A stretch of 64,000 bases of DNA from Leptospira perolatii (lineage in GTDB: Bacteria > Spirochaetota > Leptospiria > Leptospirales > Leptospiraceae): assembly GCF_002811875.1 (NCBI RefSeq), contig NZ_NPDZ01000006.1:1-64000 (forward strand). Reading direction: 5' to 3'. Within the stretch, counting starts at the first letter, position 1. Each line of letters starts with the position of its first letter. Below are positions 18,143-26,867 of this stretch, in pieces. Position numbers and translations under genes: made by a program. The notes beneath the pieces were generated by a model, which was given only the letters and a program-made list of their open reading frames with translations, had not been told where the DNA came from and did not search any database.

Positions 18143-18593
18143 ACTGCCCTTTTTTTCCTAAATAATATAAGAAAATCGTTATGAAGGAAGAGATTACGGA
18201 TAGTCCGTAATAAATGTTGAAGTTTTCCTTTAGCACGATGATTCCGAGTAAAAAGGAAGTGGTCAAAACGCTAAGAACTGCGTAGAGGATGTAGTAGGAG
18301 GCTCCGAATCTGGAGTATAACAAATAAAATCCGAGATAAGTGATCGATAAACCGATTCCACTAATCAATGACCACTTTAGGTTCCTTTTGATGTACGATA
18401 GAATTTCGTCCTTTGGAAAAAACAGAGTACTCAACAGAAGTATGAAAAGGCAAGTGACAACCGTAAGAGAAAGAAATAAGAAAGGATTTTCACCGTTCTC
18501 CGATTTTTTCTGACCAAACGCAAAGATCGCGTTTCCTACAGCTGCGATCAATCCGAACAAAAAGGCGAATAGAAATCCGTTTGCTCCATTCAT
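18141..18593 (-). CDS. EamA/DMT-type small membrane transporter
   Basis: A 150-residue hydrophobic protein with about five transmembrane helices, equal to one half of a drug/metabolite transporter. The N-terminal FLFAFLFGLIAAVGNAIFAFGQKK and the final segment SFLLGIIVLKENFNIYYGLSVI, with a Glu followed by a last helix, are typical of EamA repeats. Such half-size proteins work as dimers. It begins one base after the stop of the DoxX-like gene, so the two form an operon. Substrate unknown. Confidence 0.75.
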   Translation of the reverse strand: MNGANGFLFAFLFGLIAAVGNAIFAFGQKKSENGENPFLFLSLTVVTCLFILLLSTLFFPKDEILSYIKRNLKWSLISGIGLSITYLGFYLLYSRFGASYYILYAVLSVLTTSFLLGIIVLKENFNIYYGLSVISSFITIFLYYLGKKGQ

Positions 18594-18594
18594 T

Positions 18595-18960
18595 TTAATA
18601 CGTATGAGTCCAGGCCCACCAGATCAATAAGATTTGAATCGGTAGTCTTAGGATTAAAGCCCAGGTCGGCGGGTCTTTTCTTGTCCTAGATTGAAAGTGA
18701 TAGATATTCGCGGGAAAAATCGCGATGAGTAAGAGCACTACTCCCCAAGCGGCATATATTTTGAGTGGTTGATACAGCAGTCCTAATCCGAGGACAATCT
18801 CTGCAACTCCACTCAGTTGTACCATCAGCTTGTGGTATGGAATCCAGGGAGGCATGATTCTTAAATAGAATTTCGGGATAACAAAATGCAAGATTCCTGC
18901 AAACGTATACGCGAATGCCATAACCCATAAGCTTATGGTTTTTGCTTCGATGCTTTCCAT
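18595..18960 (-). CDS. DoxX-like membrane protein
   Basis: About 121 residues with four transmembrane helices. AFAYTFAGILHFVIPKFYLRIMPPWIPYH followed by LSGVAEIVLGLGLL and AWGVVLLLIAIFPANIYHF is characteristic of the DoxX/DUF4267-like group. The ATG at 18960 (MESIEAKT) is preferred over 18969 as it avoids a hydrophobic leader of three residues, but either is possible. Such proteins are often linked with redox or thiol stress; the exact role is unknown. Confidence 0.75.
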   Translation of the reverse strand: MESIEAKTISLWVMAFAYTFAGILHFVIPKFYLRIMPPWIPYHKLMVQLSGVAEIVLGLGLLYQPLKIYAAWGVVLLLIAIFPANIYHFQSRTRKDPPTWALILRLPIQILLIWWAWTHTY

Positions 18961-18969
18961 AAAAAGCAC

Positions 18970-19246
18970 CTTACAAGAGCTAGGGAGAAATGGTCTGCTT
19001 TTTTTCCCGGTTCCGTGCCCGGATTCTCTTGTTTCTAGAGAAGGAGATTTTGTTTGGAATCTTAAAGGAAGGAAGAATCTTTCGCGGATTTTGGTAGTGG
19101 CGAGCGTTTACCCGATATTCAAAGCTAGGTCCGGGGAACTTCAGCATGCGCTTCTACTCCTTTGCTTTGGAATGCTGGTCATTATAGGAACTGCAAAGAA
19201 AGTACAAGCAAAAAATTATCCGTTCAGAAAATTCTTAGTGTGAAGG
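18970..19246. other. intergenic region without a supported gene
   Basis: This 277-base spacer lies between the end of the glycosyltransferase gene and the start of the DoxX-like operon, both on the minus strand. It should hold the promoter of the DoxX operon. A plus-strand open frame crosses it but overlaps the DoxX start and has no recognisable features. Confidence 0.4.
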
Positions 19247-20488
19247 TCATGCCTTTTGAAAAGCAACCTTTAGCTTTGCTGGATTCGCCTTTTTGCTCTT
19301 CACCTTTCTTTTTTGTTTTGCGGAGAATTGTTCGTAGATATCTTCCAAGGATTCGGCAACGCAATCCCAGGTGCAGATTTCTGCGGCCTTTCTTGCGCTG
19401 GACCGAAATTTCTTTGAAAGAGTTCTGTTCGCGGCCAATAGTACAGAATACTCGATGAATTTTTCTTCGTTTTCGAAATTCGGAAGAAAGGCTGACTTTC
19501 CATTCTCTAAATGTTGCTTTGCTGCCGCATAGTCATAAGCGACAATCGGTAACCCCGAAGCCATCGCCTCCATTACCACATTGCCGAAAGTTTCTGTCAC
19601 ACTAGGGAAAAGAAAAAGATCTCCGCTAGCATAATGTTTTGCTAATTCGTTTCCTGATTTCATTCCAGCAAATATAAAGTCAGGATTTGCTTCTGATAGC
19701 CTAGTTTTGAGTGGCCCATCTCCGATCAAAATCAGTTTTGCTCGGTCGTTTTGTAGTTTTATTTTTCGAAAGGATCTGATTAAGAGATCAAGATTCTTTT
19801 CTGGGGCCAATCTGCCTACGTAGACTACCGCCAAATCTTGTTCTCCTATCCCCCATTCTTTTCGCAAGTCATGATTTCTCTTGGCTGGATGAAAGAGATC
19901 CGTATCAATTCCCCGAGAGACCAACATTACATTTTTGTAACCTAACTCGGTGAGTTGAGAGACGATTTGTCCGGTAGGAGCGAGTGTGGCATGAGTTTTA
20001 TTGTGTAACCCGCGCAGATAAGTTTGCACGAATCTACCTGCAAGGCCCAATTTGTAGTATTTCGTATAAGAATGAAAATTCGTTCTGAAATCGCTTATGA
20101 CCGGTATTTTTAGATGATTTGCTGCCCTGACTGCGGACCAGCCGAGAGGTCCTTCGGTAACGACATGCACTAAATCAGGTTTTTCTAAACTTATTAACCT
20201 ACGGAGTAATCTTTTCTCTGGAAATCCGAACTTTAAGCCTTCGTAAAATGGAATGTTTGCCCCTCTTACTAAAACTTCTCTATAATTTCCGCTTGCCAAA
20301 GCCATATCTGCGCTATTTTGACGAGGTCTGACTAAAATGATTTCATTTCCTCTTTCCAATTGGTCGGATACCATTCGATAGAGGGATTTTGAAACTCCGT
20401 TGATTTCGGGCGGAAAGGTCTCAGTAACTACTAAGATCCGCTTTGGCGACGGATTGATAAAATTTTGGCAGTACAGTTCGGGCCGCAT
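19247..20488 (-). CDS. GT4 glycosyltransferase, mannosyltransferase-like
   Basis: A 413-residue GT-B fold enzyme. The N-terminal half opens with RILVVTETFPPEINGVSKSLYRM, the acceptor-site loop of PimB/MgtA-like alpha-mannosyltransferases. The C-terminal half has YVGRLAPEKNLDLLI and the nucleotide-sugar E-x7-E motif in FPSVTETFGNVVMEAMASGLPIV. The tail is Lys-rich. It probably transfers a hexose from a GDP- or UDP-sugar to a membrane lipid or glycan precursor; the sugar is not deducible. It is transcribed away from the phosphorylase gene. Confidence 0.88.
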   Translation of the reverse strand: MRPELYCQNFINPSPKRILVVTETFPPEINGVSKSLYRMVSDQLERGNEIILVRPRQNSADMALASGNYREVLVRGANIPFYEGLKFGFPEKRLLRRLISLEKPDLVHVVTEGPLGWSAVRAANHLKIPVISDFRTNFHSYTKYYKLGLAGRFVQTYLRGLHNKTHATLAPTGQIVSQLTELGYKNVMLVSRGIDTDLFHPAKRNHDLRKEWGIGEQDLAVVYVGRLAPEKNLDLLIRSFRKIKLQNDRAKLILIGDGPLKTRLSEANPDFIFAGMKSGNELAKHYASGDLFLFPSVTETFGNVVMEAMASGLPIVAYDYAAAKQHLENGKSAFLPNFENEEKFIEYSVLLAANRTLSKKFRSSARKAAEICTWDCVAESLEDIYEQFSAKQKRKVKSKKANPAKLKVAFQKA

Positions 20489-20610
20489 GATTGATTTTTA
20501 TCGTTCGTTTGTAACCCTTTGATGAATACTGGGTTACTTTTATGTTACTGACAGAATTCGCTTAAAATTTAGAATCTCTTAGTTACAGATAGAGAGATCA
20601 AAAAAATAGA

Positions 20611-22119
20611 ATGGAACTCCAGGATCATCACTTAAGAGTCAAAGATATCGGAATCGGAACCTACAGGGAAAACATCGTATTTATGCGTTCTGATTGTGCT
20701 ATTTGTAGGTCAGAAGGCTTCAAGGCTTTAACTAGACTAATCGTGAGCCACAACGGAAAAAGCATTGTCGCTACTTTGAATGTAGTCAAATCGGGAATTT
20801 TAAAAATAAATGAAGTGGGCTTGTCTATAGAAGCTTTAAGACGCCTCGGGGTTTCGGAAGGAGAACGTATATCGATCCGACACTTGGAGCCGGTCGATTC
20901 CCTTCGCCTGGTTCGCGCAAAAATGTACAGGAATGAGTTAAAGGAATCCGAGTACATGGAAATCGTAAGCGATATCGTCGCGGGCAAATACTCGAATATT
21001 GAGATAGCTGCCTTCATTACCGCTTGCGCTGGCGACAATTTAAAACTTCCAGAAATTATAGGATTAACCAAGGCCATGGTCTCCACCGGTCTGAAACTCG
21101 ATTGGGGAAAGGATCGGCTCATTCTCGATAAACATTGCGTAGGTGGACTGCCCGGCAATCGAACGACTCCGATTGTGGTGAGCATTTTGGCATCTGCCGG
21201 CTTGACAATTCCAAAGACTTCATCTAAGGCGATTACATCTCCGGCGGGAACCGCGGACATGATGCAAACGATTACAAATGTGGATTTGGATCTGCAAGCA
21301 CTGAGAAAAGTGGTGGAAAAAGAAAACGGATGTCTTGCTTGGGGTGGCGCGGTCGACTTGAGTCCCGCAGATGATATTTTAATCTCAGTGGAGAGGGCTT
21401 TGGATGTAGACAGTATCGGGCAGATGATTGCCTCTGTACTTTCTAAAAAAGCTGCGGCAGGTTCAAGTCACGTATTGATCGACATGCCCGTAGGACCTAC
21501 TGCAAAGGTTCGAAATGCTAAAGATGCAGAATATCTGGCATCTCTTTTCCAAGCGGTTGCGCAAAGTATAGGACTAAAAGTAAAAGTACTTATTTCCGAC
21601 GGAACTCAGCCGATCGGTGTCGGAATCGGACCGGCTCTGGAAGCATTCGACGTGCTCTCCGTTCTTAGGAGAGAAAAAGGAGCTCCTCAGGATTTAAGAG
21701 AAAGGTCCTTGGAAATTGCAAGTTCTCTAATGCAGCTCACTGGAAAATGGAACGAAGAGTCGAGCAGAACCGAAGCAGTCAGAATTTTGGATTCAGGCCA
21801 AGCAGAAGAAAAGTTCGTAGCGATTTGCAATGCTCAAGGTGCTTTTAAAGAGCCTAAGTTTGCAAAATTTAGACATGATCAGATTTCCGAAGTGAGCGGC
21901 GTCGTAAAAACATTAGACAATCGTAAATTATCCAGAATAGCAAAGCTCGCCGGTGCTCCGGAATCACCGTCCGCCGGATTATCTTTTTTTGCACCGGTGG
22001 GAAAAAAGATCGAGAAAGGGGAAGTCCTATTTAGCGTATTTGCAGAATCTTCTGGAGAATTGGAATACGCAAAAGAATACTTAAACTCGGTTGATGGCCT
22101 AATTGATTGGGAAAGATGA
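20611..22119 (+). CDS. AMP phosphorylase / thymidine phosphorylase family enzyme
   Basis: A 502-residue nucleoside phosphorylase of the long archaeal-type subgroup. The first 90 residues form an extra N-terminal domain absent from classical DeoA. The core contains ELKESEYMEIVSDIV, the conserved DKHCVGGLPGNRTTPIV phosphate-binding region, TSPAGTADMM, and SDGTQPIGVGIGPALEA. In archaea this family phosphorolyses AMP to ribose 1,5-bisphosphate. The stop codon overlaps the ATG of a PRPP synthetase gene (ATGA), so the two are translationally coupled, suggesting a link between nucleotide degradation and PRPP formation. Confidence 0.85.
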   Translation: MELQDHHLRVKDIGIGTYRENIVFMRSDCAICRSEGFKALTRLIVSHNGKSIVATLNVVKSGILKINEVGLSIEALRRLGVSEGERISIRHLEPVDSLRLVRAKMYRNELKESEYMEIVSDIVAGKYSNIEIAAFITACAGDNLKLPEIIGLTKAMVSTGLKLDWGKDRLILDKHCVGGLPGNRTTPIVVSILASAGLTIPKTSSKAITSPAGTADMMQTITNVDLDLQALRKVVEKENGCLAWGGAVDLSPADDILISVERALDVDSIGQMIASVLSKKAAAGSSHVLIDMPVGPTAKVRNAKDAEYLASLFQAVAQSIGLKVKVLISDGTQPIGVGIGPALEAFDVLSVLRREKGAPQDLRERSLEIASSLMQLTGKWNEESSRTEAVRILDSGQAEEKFVAICNAQGAFKEPKFAKFRHDQISEVSGVVKTLDNRKLSRIAKLAGAPESPSAGLSFFAPVGKKIEKGEVLFSVFAESSGELEYAKEYLNSVDGLIDWER

Positions 22120-23000
22120 ACTCAATAGTTTTTGCATTTCCAAAAGACATAGAATTCGCGAGGAAAATATCCGAAGGCTTAAATTGCGAAATCGGAGAGA
22201 TCGAATCCAGAAGATTTCCTGACGGCGAGACTTACGTAAGGGTTCTTTCCGATGTAAAGGGAAAGGAGGCAATCGTAGTCTGCTCCCTGGACCATCCAGA
22301 TGAAAAGTTAATTTGGCTCTTTTTTCTTTGTTCAGTGCTGAAAGATTTAGGATCCACCAAATTAGTGTTAGTGGCTCCTTATTTAGCCTACATGCGCCAG
22401 GACAAAAGATTTCATCCTGGAGAAGCTGTCAGTTCCGAATATATCGGAAAATTTTTATCTGATTTTATCGACGAGATCATTACGATAGACCCGCATTTGC
22501 ACAGAAGAAATTCACTTTCTGAAATTTATTCTGTACCCGGTAAGGCGCTACACTGCACTCCTTTGATTTCGGACTGGATTCACAAAAATGTCAGCAATCC
22601 AATATTAATCGGTCCTGACGCAGAAAGCTCTCAATGGGTAAGCTCCGTAGCACAGCCTGATCGAATTCCTTATATTATTTTGGAAAAAATCCGGATGGGA
22701 GACTTAGATGTAAAAGTCAGTCTTCCGGATAAAAGCAAATACTCCGGAGAACAACCGATATTAATCGACGACATCGTTTCTTCCGGAAAAACTCTTATCG
22801 AAACTATAAAAGGACTGAAATTACTGGGATTGAAACCCCCGATTTGCATAGCTGTCCACGGTATTTTTGCTGGGGATTCTTATCAGGAGATATTAAACGC
22901 AGGAGTCTTTGATCTGGTCACTACGAACACGATTTCGCATTCTACAAATAAGATCGACGTGTCGCCTATCATTCTAGAATCTTTGCGGAAAAGAAATTAA
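22116..23000 (+). CDS. divergent ribose-phosphate diphosphokinase (PRPP synthetase)
   Basis: About 294 residues starting at the ATG overlapping the upstream stop codon (a TTG at 22107 is also in frame). The family core is visible: SRRFPDGETYVRV, VLVAPYLAYMRQDKRFHPGE, ITIDPHLHRRNSL and the PRPP-binding loop PILIDDIVSSGKTLIETIKG. It is more divergent than the housekeeping copy at 54979 and resembles the shorter archaeal/proteobacterial form found next to AMP/thymidine phosphorylases. It likely makes or handles PRPP from products of its partner; this direction of flow is inference. Confidence 0.85.
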   Translation: MNSIVFAFPKDIEFARKISEGLNCEIGEIESRRFPDGETYVRVLSDVKGKEAIVVCSLDHPDEKLIWLFFLCSVLKDLGSTKLVLVAPYLAYMRQDKRFHPGEAVSSEYIGKFLSDFIDEIITIDPHLHRRNSLSEIYSVPGKALHCTPLISDWIHKNVSNPILIGPDAESSQWVSSVAQPDRIPYIILEKIRMGDLDVKVSLPDKSKYSGEQPILIDDIVSSGKTLIETIKGLKLLGLKPPICIAVHGIFAGDSYQEILNAGVFDLVTTNTISHSTNKIDVSPIILESLRKRN

Positions 23001-23028
23001 GCGAGCGCGAGCATTCGCAAAGGAACTT

Positions 23029-23442
23029 TTAGTTTTTACCGGTGGGTTTGGAATTGCTTCCAGGTTTTTGCGAGCCTGTCCGAAGTTTTTGCAATTGAGT
23101 CGTTAGCCAAACCTCGGATTTGATTTCCTCTCCCTTTGCTGTTCGAATCAGGTAGGGTTTTCCCGAAATAGAAGATTTGCTCCCGATATGTTGGATAAAT
23201 TCTTCAGCTGTATTGATCCGATTTTTGGTAGCCTCATATTTGCGCAGCATATGAGCTTTTGCTTCCTCTAAAGAATGTTCCGATCCATTCCGGATAAATA
23301 TGCAGTTCTTACACAAGTCCAGGGAGCTTACTAAAGAATTGATTTCGGATTCCGAGTTGTTTGATTGAGCGGAGATCGGAGCGAGGAAAAAAATCAGTAA
23401 AATCAGAATGATGTTAAAGCGATCCATAAATTCAAACTTCAT
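23029..23442 (-). CDS. DUF5329 secreted protein
   Basis: About 137 residues with an N-terminal signal peptide (FNIILILLIFFLAPISAQ). The body matches the DUF5329 pattern: CKNCIFIRNGSEHSLEEAKAH, NTAEEFIQHIG, SSISGKPYLIRTAKGEEI. The family is small, periplasmic and of unknown function. The ATG at 23427 (MDRFN) is an equally good start; neither has a strong ribosome binding site. The C-terminus is Ser/Lys-rich. Confidence 0.78.
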   Translation of the reverse strand: MKFEFMDRFNIILILLIFFLAPISAQSNNSESEINSLVSSLDLCKNCIFIRNGSEHSLEEAKAHMLRKYEATKNRINTAEEFIQHIGSKSSISGKPYLIRTAKGEEIKSEVWLTTQLQKLRTGSQKPGSNSKPTGKN

Positions 23443-23575
23443 ACTTAAGGGAGAAATTTCCTTGATAGCTGAAATTTGAATTTTGTTAGAGAATTGCCAA
23501 GCAGTTTTACAAAATGTAAATGACCGAATCTTCCATTCGGTCTACAATTAGGCACCTAAAGGGAAACTCAGAACA

Positions 23576-23992
23576 GTGTTTGTAGAATTTTACGGTATTA
23601 GGCCATTTGCTGTTTTACTTGCGGCTCTGACATCTTTTTCCGTGAATTGGGTCTGGTACTCCTTTATAGGTCAATATTGGATGAGATTACAAGGTCTCGT
23701 TCACCCCAACTTCAACAAATATAATGATGTTTATTCGTACATCGTATTCTTTGTGATTTCGCTAATCCAGTTTACCGTTCTGGAATGGCTTATTGGAATA
23801 TTAGAAATACGTAATCCTCTGTCCTCGACTGCTTTTTCTGTTCTGCTTTCTTTTTCTTTTCTAACACTAGAAGATTTTTCTAGAAATCTTTGGGACAAGG
23901 AAACGAAGCCGCTAACGGTGTTAATCATTGATGCAGGCAATACGATGTTAGGCTTTGCAGCCGGCGGATTTGCTTTGGGATTCATTCACTGA
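23576..23992 (+). CDS. DUF1761-like membrane protein
   Basis: A 138-residue protein with about four transmembrane helices. The N-terminal LAALTSFSVNWVWYSFIGQYWMRLQG resembles the DUF1761 family, whose members have a W-Y-S motif in the first helix hairpin. The last helices (DAGNTMLGFAAGGFALGF) are Gly-rich. Start is GTG at 23576 with a modest AAGGGA upstream. The function of the family is unknown. It is separated from the cytolysin-like gene by 188 bases. Confidence 0.6.
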   Translation: MFVEFYGIRPFAVLLAALTSFSVNWVWYSFIGQYWMRLQGLVHPNFNKYNDVYSYIVFFVISLIQFTVLEWLIGILEIRNPLSSTAFSVLLSFSFLTLEDFSRNLWDKETKPLTVLIIDAGNTMLGFAAGGFALGFIH

Positions 23993-24180
23993 GCCTCTTA
24001 TTTTTTCGAAAGATTATTCTTATATACTGTTTGTAATCCGCTTATTTCGACTTTCCTTGTAAGGCGAAGACGCGCGTAAAACTCTTCCTCTAAACGATTC
24101 TTTCTTGCTAACCTTCTGCAGATGACCTTTGTATGAGCATATTCTAAAATGAAAAAGTAAGAGAAGAGGTTAGACGGAAA

Positions 24181-25824
24181 GTGTTTATTAGTAAAAGCAG
24201 TTTAATTCTGAGGTTCATTCTTTTTGCGGCAATCACAGCAGGTCTTGGATGTAATTCTCAAAAAGATAATATAGATTCGTTGCTTTCCCTTTTGTCGATC
24301 GCGTCGGGTCCGACAAACGAAGGACCGGGAGGAATTAAGATCGGACAAACTAGGGAACTTTATACAGAAAATTCCTATACGACCGCACTGTCGGATCCGG
24401 TTACGGAGAAAGTGACTCCGTTTCCTAGTTCAATTCCGGTTCCCGATAACAAAATTGGAAGCTATTCGTGCACTACGACCAAATGGGGAGCTTCCGAAAT
24501 TAGGAATTTGTCAGATCGAGCGATTCTGAGTCAAGGGATAGAAGTGCTTTATCCGGGGGCGCTATTGCAGGGAAAATATTTGGAAAAGGGTGCATACACT
24601 CCTGTTACTCTTCCTAGATCGGGCGGTAAAATTTATCTGAGTGGCTTAAAGCTTTCTCCTTTTTCTTCCTACAGCAAAAAATTGGATGTGGTCTCTCCTT
24701 CCAATATTAAGCAAGCTATCGAGGATATACTATCTTCCGAAGTGGCTGGAACTGCTGCCGACGCGTCCTTTACCGTACAACAGGTTTACGATGAAAGTCA
24801 TCTTCTGTTTAATCTCGGTCTAGATACAAGATTTTCTAATATAGCTCTAAAGACAAGTTTGGGGATCGACAATAGAGTGAAGAAGAACTACATTCTGATG
24901 AAGTTTACTCAGAAGTTTTACGATGTAAATTTCGAAGATCCGGAAAAATCTACATCAGTATTTCGTGATGGAGAACTGTTTGCCGATCCGGAAGGACAAA
25001 TCTCGCAGGATAATCCGCCGCTTTATGTGTCCAAAGTCAGTTTTGGTAGAGTAGTTTATTTTCTATTGGAATCCGATTACACTGCATTGCAGGTAAAGAC
25101 CGCACTTGAAGTCGCTTGGGATCCGGGCGTTCTTGCGGCGCTATCTCCGGTGCCTCCAATCGGAGGACAAGTGAGTGTGACGCATGAACAGGTTTTGGAC
25201 AATACCAGAATCGCTTATTTTGTCAGAGGAGGAAATGCAGGACTGGCCTTGGAGCCGATCAAAAGTGCTGATTCTTCTTCTCCGGGAAGCATGTACAACG
25301 CAATTCGAAACTTTTTATCGAATCCGGAGGCTGCGAATTATTCCGCTAGCAATCCCGGAGTTCCGATCGCTTATACATTGAACTATTTGAAAGATAGATC
25401 GGTCGCCAAAATGAGTTACACGACCGTGTACGATCAGAGAGATTGCGAGGCTACCTATAACGAAAACCCGCAAGATTTTACTGCTAAGCTGGGTGCAGTA
25501 AATGATAGCGTAGCACTTTCTTTGGACGGGGTTCAATTCTTTACCTCGAATCCAGATTCAGGGATATATGATGGTCCGGAGATCAATGTGAATAGTTCCA
25601 TGGGTGCCGGAAGCGAACATGAACTGAAAGTGGAGCTAACGAACGGAAACTGCGGCGCTGCTGCTTTGGACTTTGAGTTGAAACTGAATGGAACAGCTCT
25701 CAGAACAAAGCATTTTCAAAAAAGTGTAAGTACTTGCGGAAAACAATTAGTGTATCGCTACAAGTTGAACAAAGTCACGGGAGCTTGGTCCGTTTTGGAA
25801 GAGTCAGAGAATCCTAGTCCTTGA
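24181..25824 (+). CDS. cholesterol-dependent cytolysin (thiol-activated cytolysin) homologue, lipoprotein, non-canonical domain 4
   Basis: A 547-residue protein with a lipobox (AGLGC, Cys24). From about residue 90 to 425 it follows the CDC core: VLYPGALLQGKYL, SNIKQAIEDILSSEV, FTVQQVYDESHLLFNLG, KNYILMKFTQKFYDVNFEDP, PPLYVSKVSFGRVVYFLLES, and NYSASNPGVPIAYTLNYLKDRSVA, each closely matching landmark segments of perfringolysin-type toxins in the same order. The C-terminal 115 residues do not carry the Trp-rich undecapeptide or the Thr-Leu cholesterol pair of domain 4 but a different Cys-containing beta-rich domain. The lipid anchor is also unlike secreted Gram-positive CDCs and recalls CDC-like proteins of Gram-negatives. 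Start is GTG. Pore formation is likely but the target membrane is unknown. Confidence 0.92.
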   Translation: MFISKSSLILRFILFAAITAGLGCNSQKDNIDSLLSLLSIASGPTNEGPGGIKIGQTRELYTENSYTTALSDPVTEKVTPFPSSIPVPDNKIGSYSCTTTKWGASEIRNLSDRAILSQGIEVLYPGALLQGKYLEKGAYTPVTLPRSGGKIYLSGLKLSPFSSYSKKLDVVSPSNIKQAIEDILSSEVAGTAADASFTVQQVYDESHLLFNLGLDTRFSNIALKTSLGIDNRVKKNYILMKFTQKFYDVNFEDPEKSTSVFRDGELFADPEGQISQDNPPLYVSKVSFGRVVYFLLESDYTALQVKTALEVAWDPGVLAALSPVPPIGGQVSVTHEQVLDNTRIAYFVRGGNAGLALEPIKSADSSSPGSMYNAIRNFLSNPEAANYSASNPGVPIAYTLNYLKDRSVAKMSYTTVYDQRDCEATYNENPQDFTAKLGAVNDSVALSLDGVQFFTSNPDSGIYDGPEINVNSSMGAGSEHELKVELTNGNCGAAALDFELKLNGTALRTKHFQKSVSTCGKQLVYRYKLNKVTGAWSVLEESENPSP

Positions 25825-25907
25825 GTTAATAATATACTATTTTACTGATTCATTAAACAGTTCATAGTTAGTTATGAGCGGAAATGAGCAAGGTTCTTCG
25901 CCCTGAT

Positions 25908-26738
25908 TTATTTCCGCTTTTCTTTTCTGGGGTTCTTATTTGACGTTAGAGACTTTGCTTCCGATTGAGCTTGATACATTAGTGCGCCTTCTTTCCAGAC
26001 CTGAAATTCGCCAGGAAACAATTGTGTCCAAGTTTCATTCTCTGTTAGAGGTCGGGTTGCCAAGACCGTGACAAGATCGTTGGGTGTAGTATGCTCGCTA
26101 AAATCTATTGTCATATCTGCGTCGAGAAGTCTTGCCTTTCCAAAAGGTGAACGACGCGTAATGAATGAAAGTTTTGTAGAACAAAATACGTAAAGATGCT
26201 TTGAATCGGCCATTAGAACATTGCAAACTCCTCTTTGATTCAAGGAGGTAAGTAGCTTTTGAATTTCTTTTCTCAAAAAACTTTCATCCTTTGGTCTATT
26301 TCGAAACTTAGCTTTCAGCTTAGAAAGCAGCCAACAAAAAGCGTACTCACTATCCGTGGTTCCGACCGGGAAAAAATCACCTAACGGCTCTTTCTTGATT
26401 CCTTTCAACTGACCGTTGTGCGCAAAGGTCCAGTAACTCCCCCAAAGTTCTCGCGAAAAGGGATGAGTATTTTTAAGTTCAACCTTTCCTCGATTCGCTT
26501 TGCGTATATGAGAGAGGACCAGTTTGCTTTTGATCGGAAAGGTTCGGATCCATTCCGCCAGTTTGGAGTCCACGCTAGCTTGGGGATCATGGAAAATTCT
26601 ACAACCGGCTCCTTCGTAAAAAGCGATTCCCCAACCATCTTTATGCGGACCGGTTTTTCCTCCTCTCTGGATCAATCCAGTTATGCTAAAACAGATATCC
26701 GTAGGAACATTTGCCGTCATTCCCAAGAGTTCGCACAT
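25908..26738 (-). CDS. class II glutamine amidotransferase (YafJ-like)
   Basis: A 276-residue Ntn-type amidotransferase. Translation starts Met-Cys-Glu-Leu-Leu-Gly-Met, placing the catalytic Cys at position 2. [46 protein letters not shown] and [16 protein letters not shown] are the glutamine-binding elements of the YafJ/DUG3 group. No synthetase domain is fused. The natural role of this group is uncertain, possibly hydrolysis of glutamine or gamma-glutamyl compounds. Confidence 0.9.
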   Translation of the reverse strand: MCELLGMTANVPTDICFSITGLIQRGGKTGPHKDGWGIAFYEGAGCRIFHDPQASVDSKLAEWIRTFPIKSKLVLSHIRKANRGKVELKNTHPFSRELWGSYWTFAHNGQLKGIKKEPLGDFFPVGTTDSEYAFCWLLSKLKAKFRNRPKDESFLRKEIQKLLTSLNQRGVCNVLMADSKHLYVFCSTKLSFITRRSPFGKARLLDADMTIDFSEHTTPNDLVTVLATRPLTENETWTQLFPGEFQVWKEGALMYQAQSEAKSLTSNKNPRKEKRK

Positions 26739-26867
26739 TCTGTAGGACCTCCTCTGTTAAAGTGAATGAATTTTCGCTAATGCAAAGTCGAATTGTCCAG
26801 GATTTTTTCAGGTGAGGAAGATTCCTAACTCCTTGCGAAATAAACCGATTCGCGTGAATGTAGACGC

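Noticed and set aside
18935..19243. Plus-strand open frame of about 102 codons
   Set aside because: It overlaps the start of the DoxX-like gene and has no known motif or good start context.
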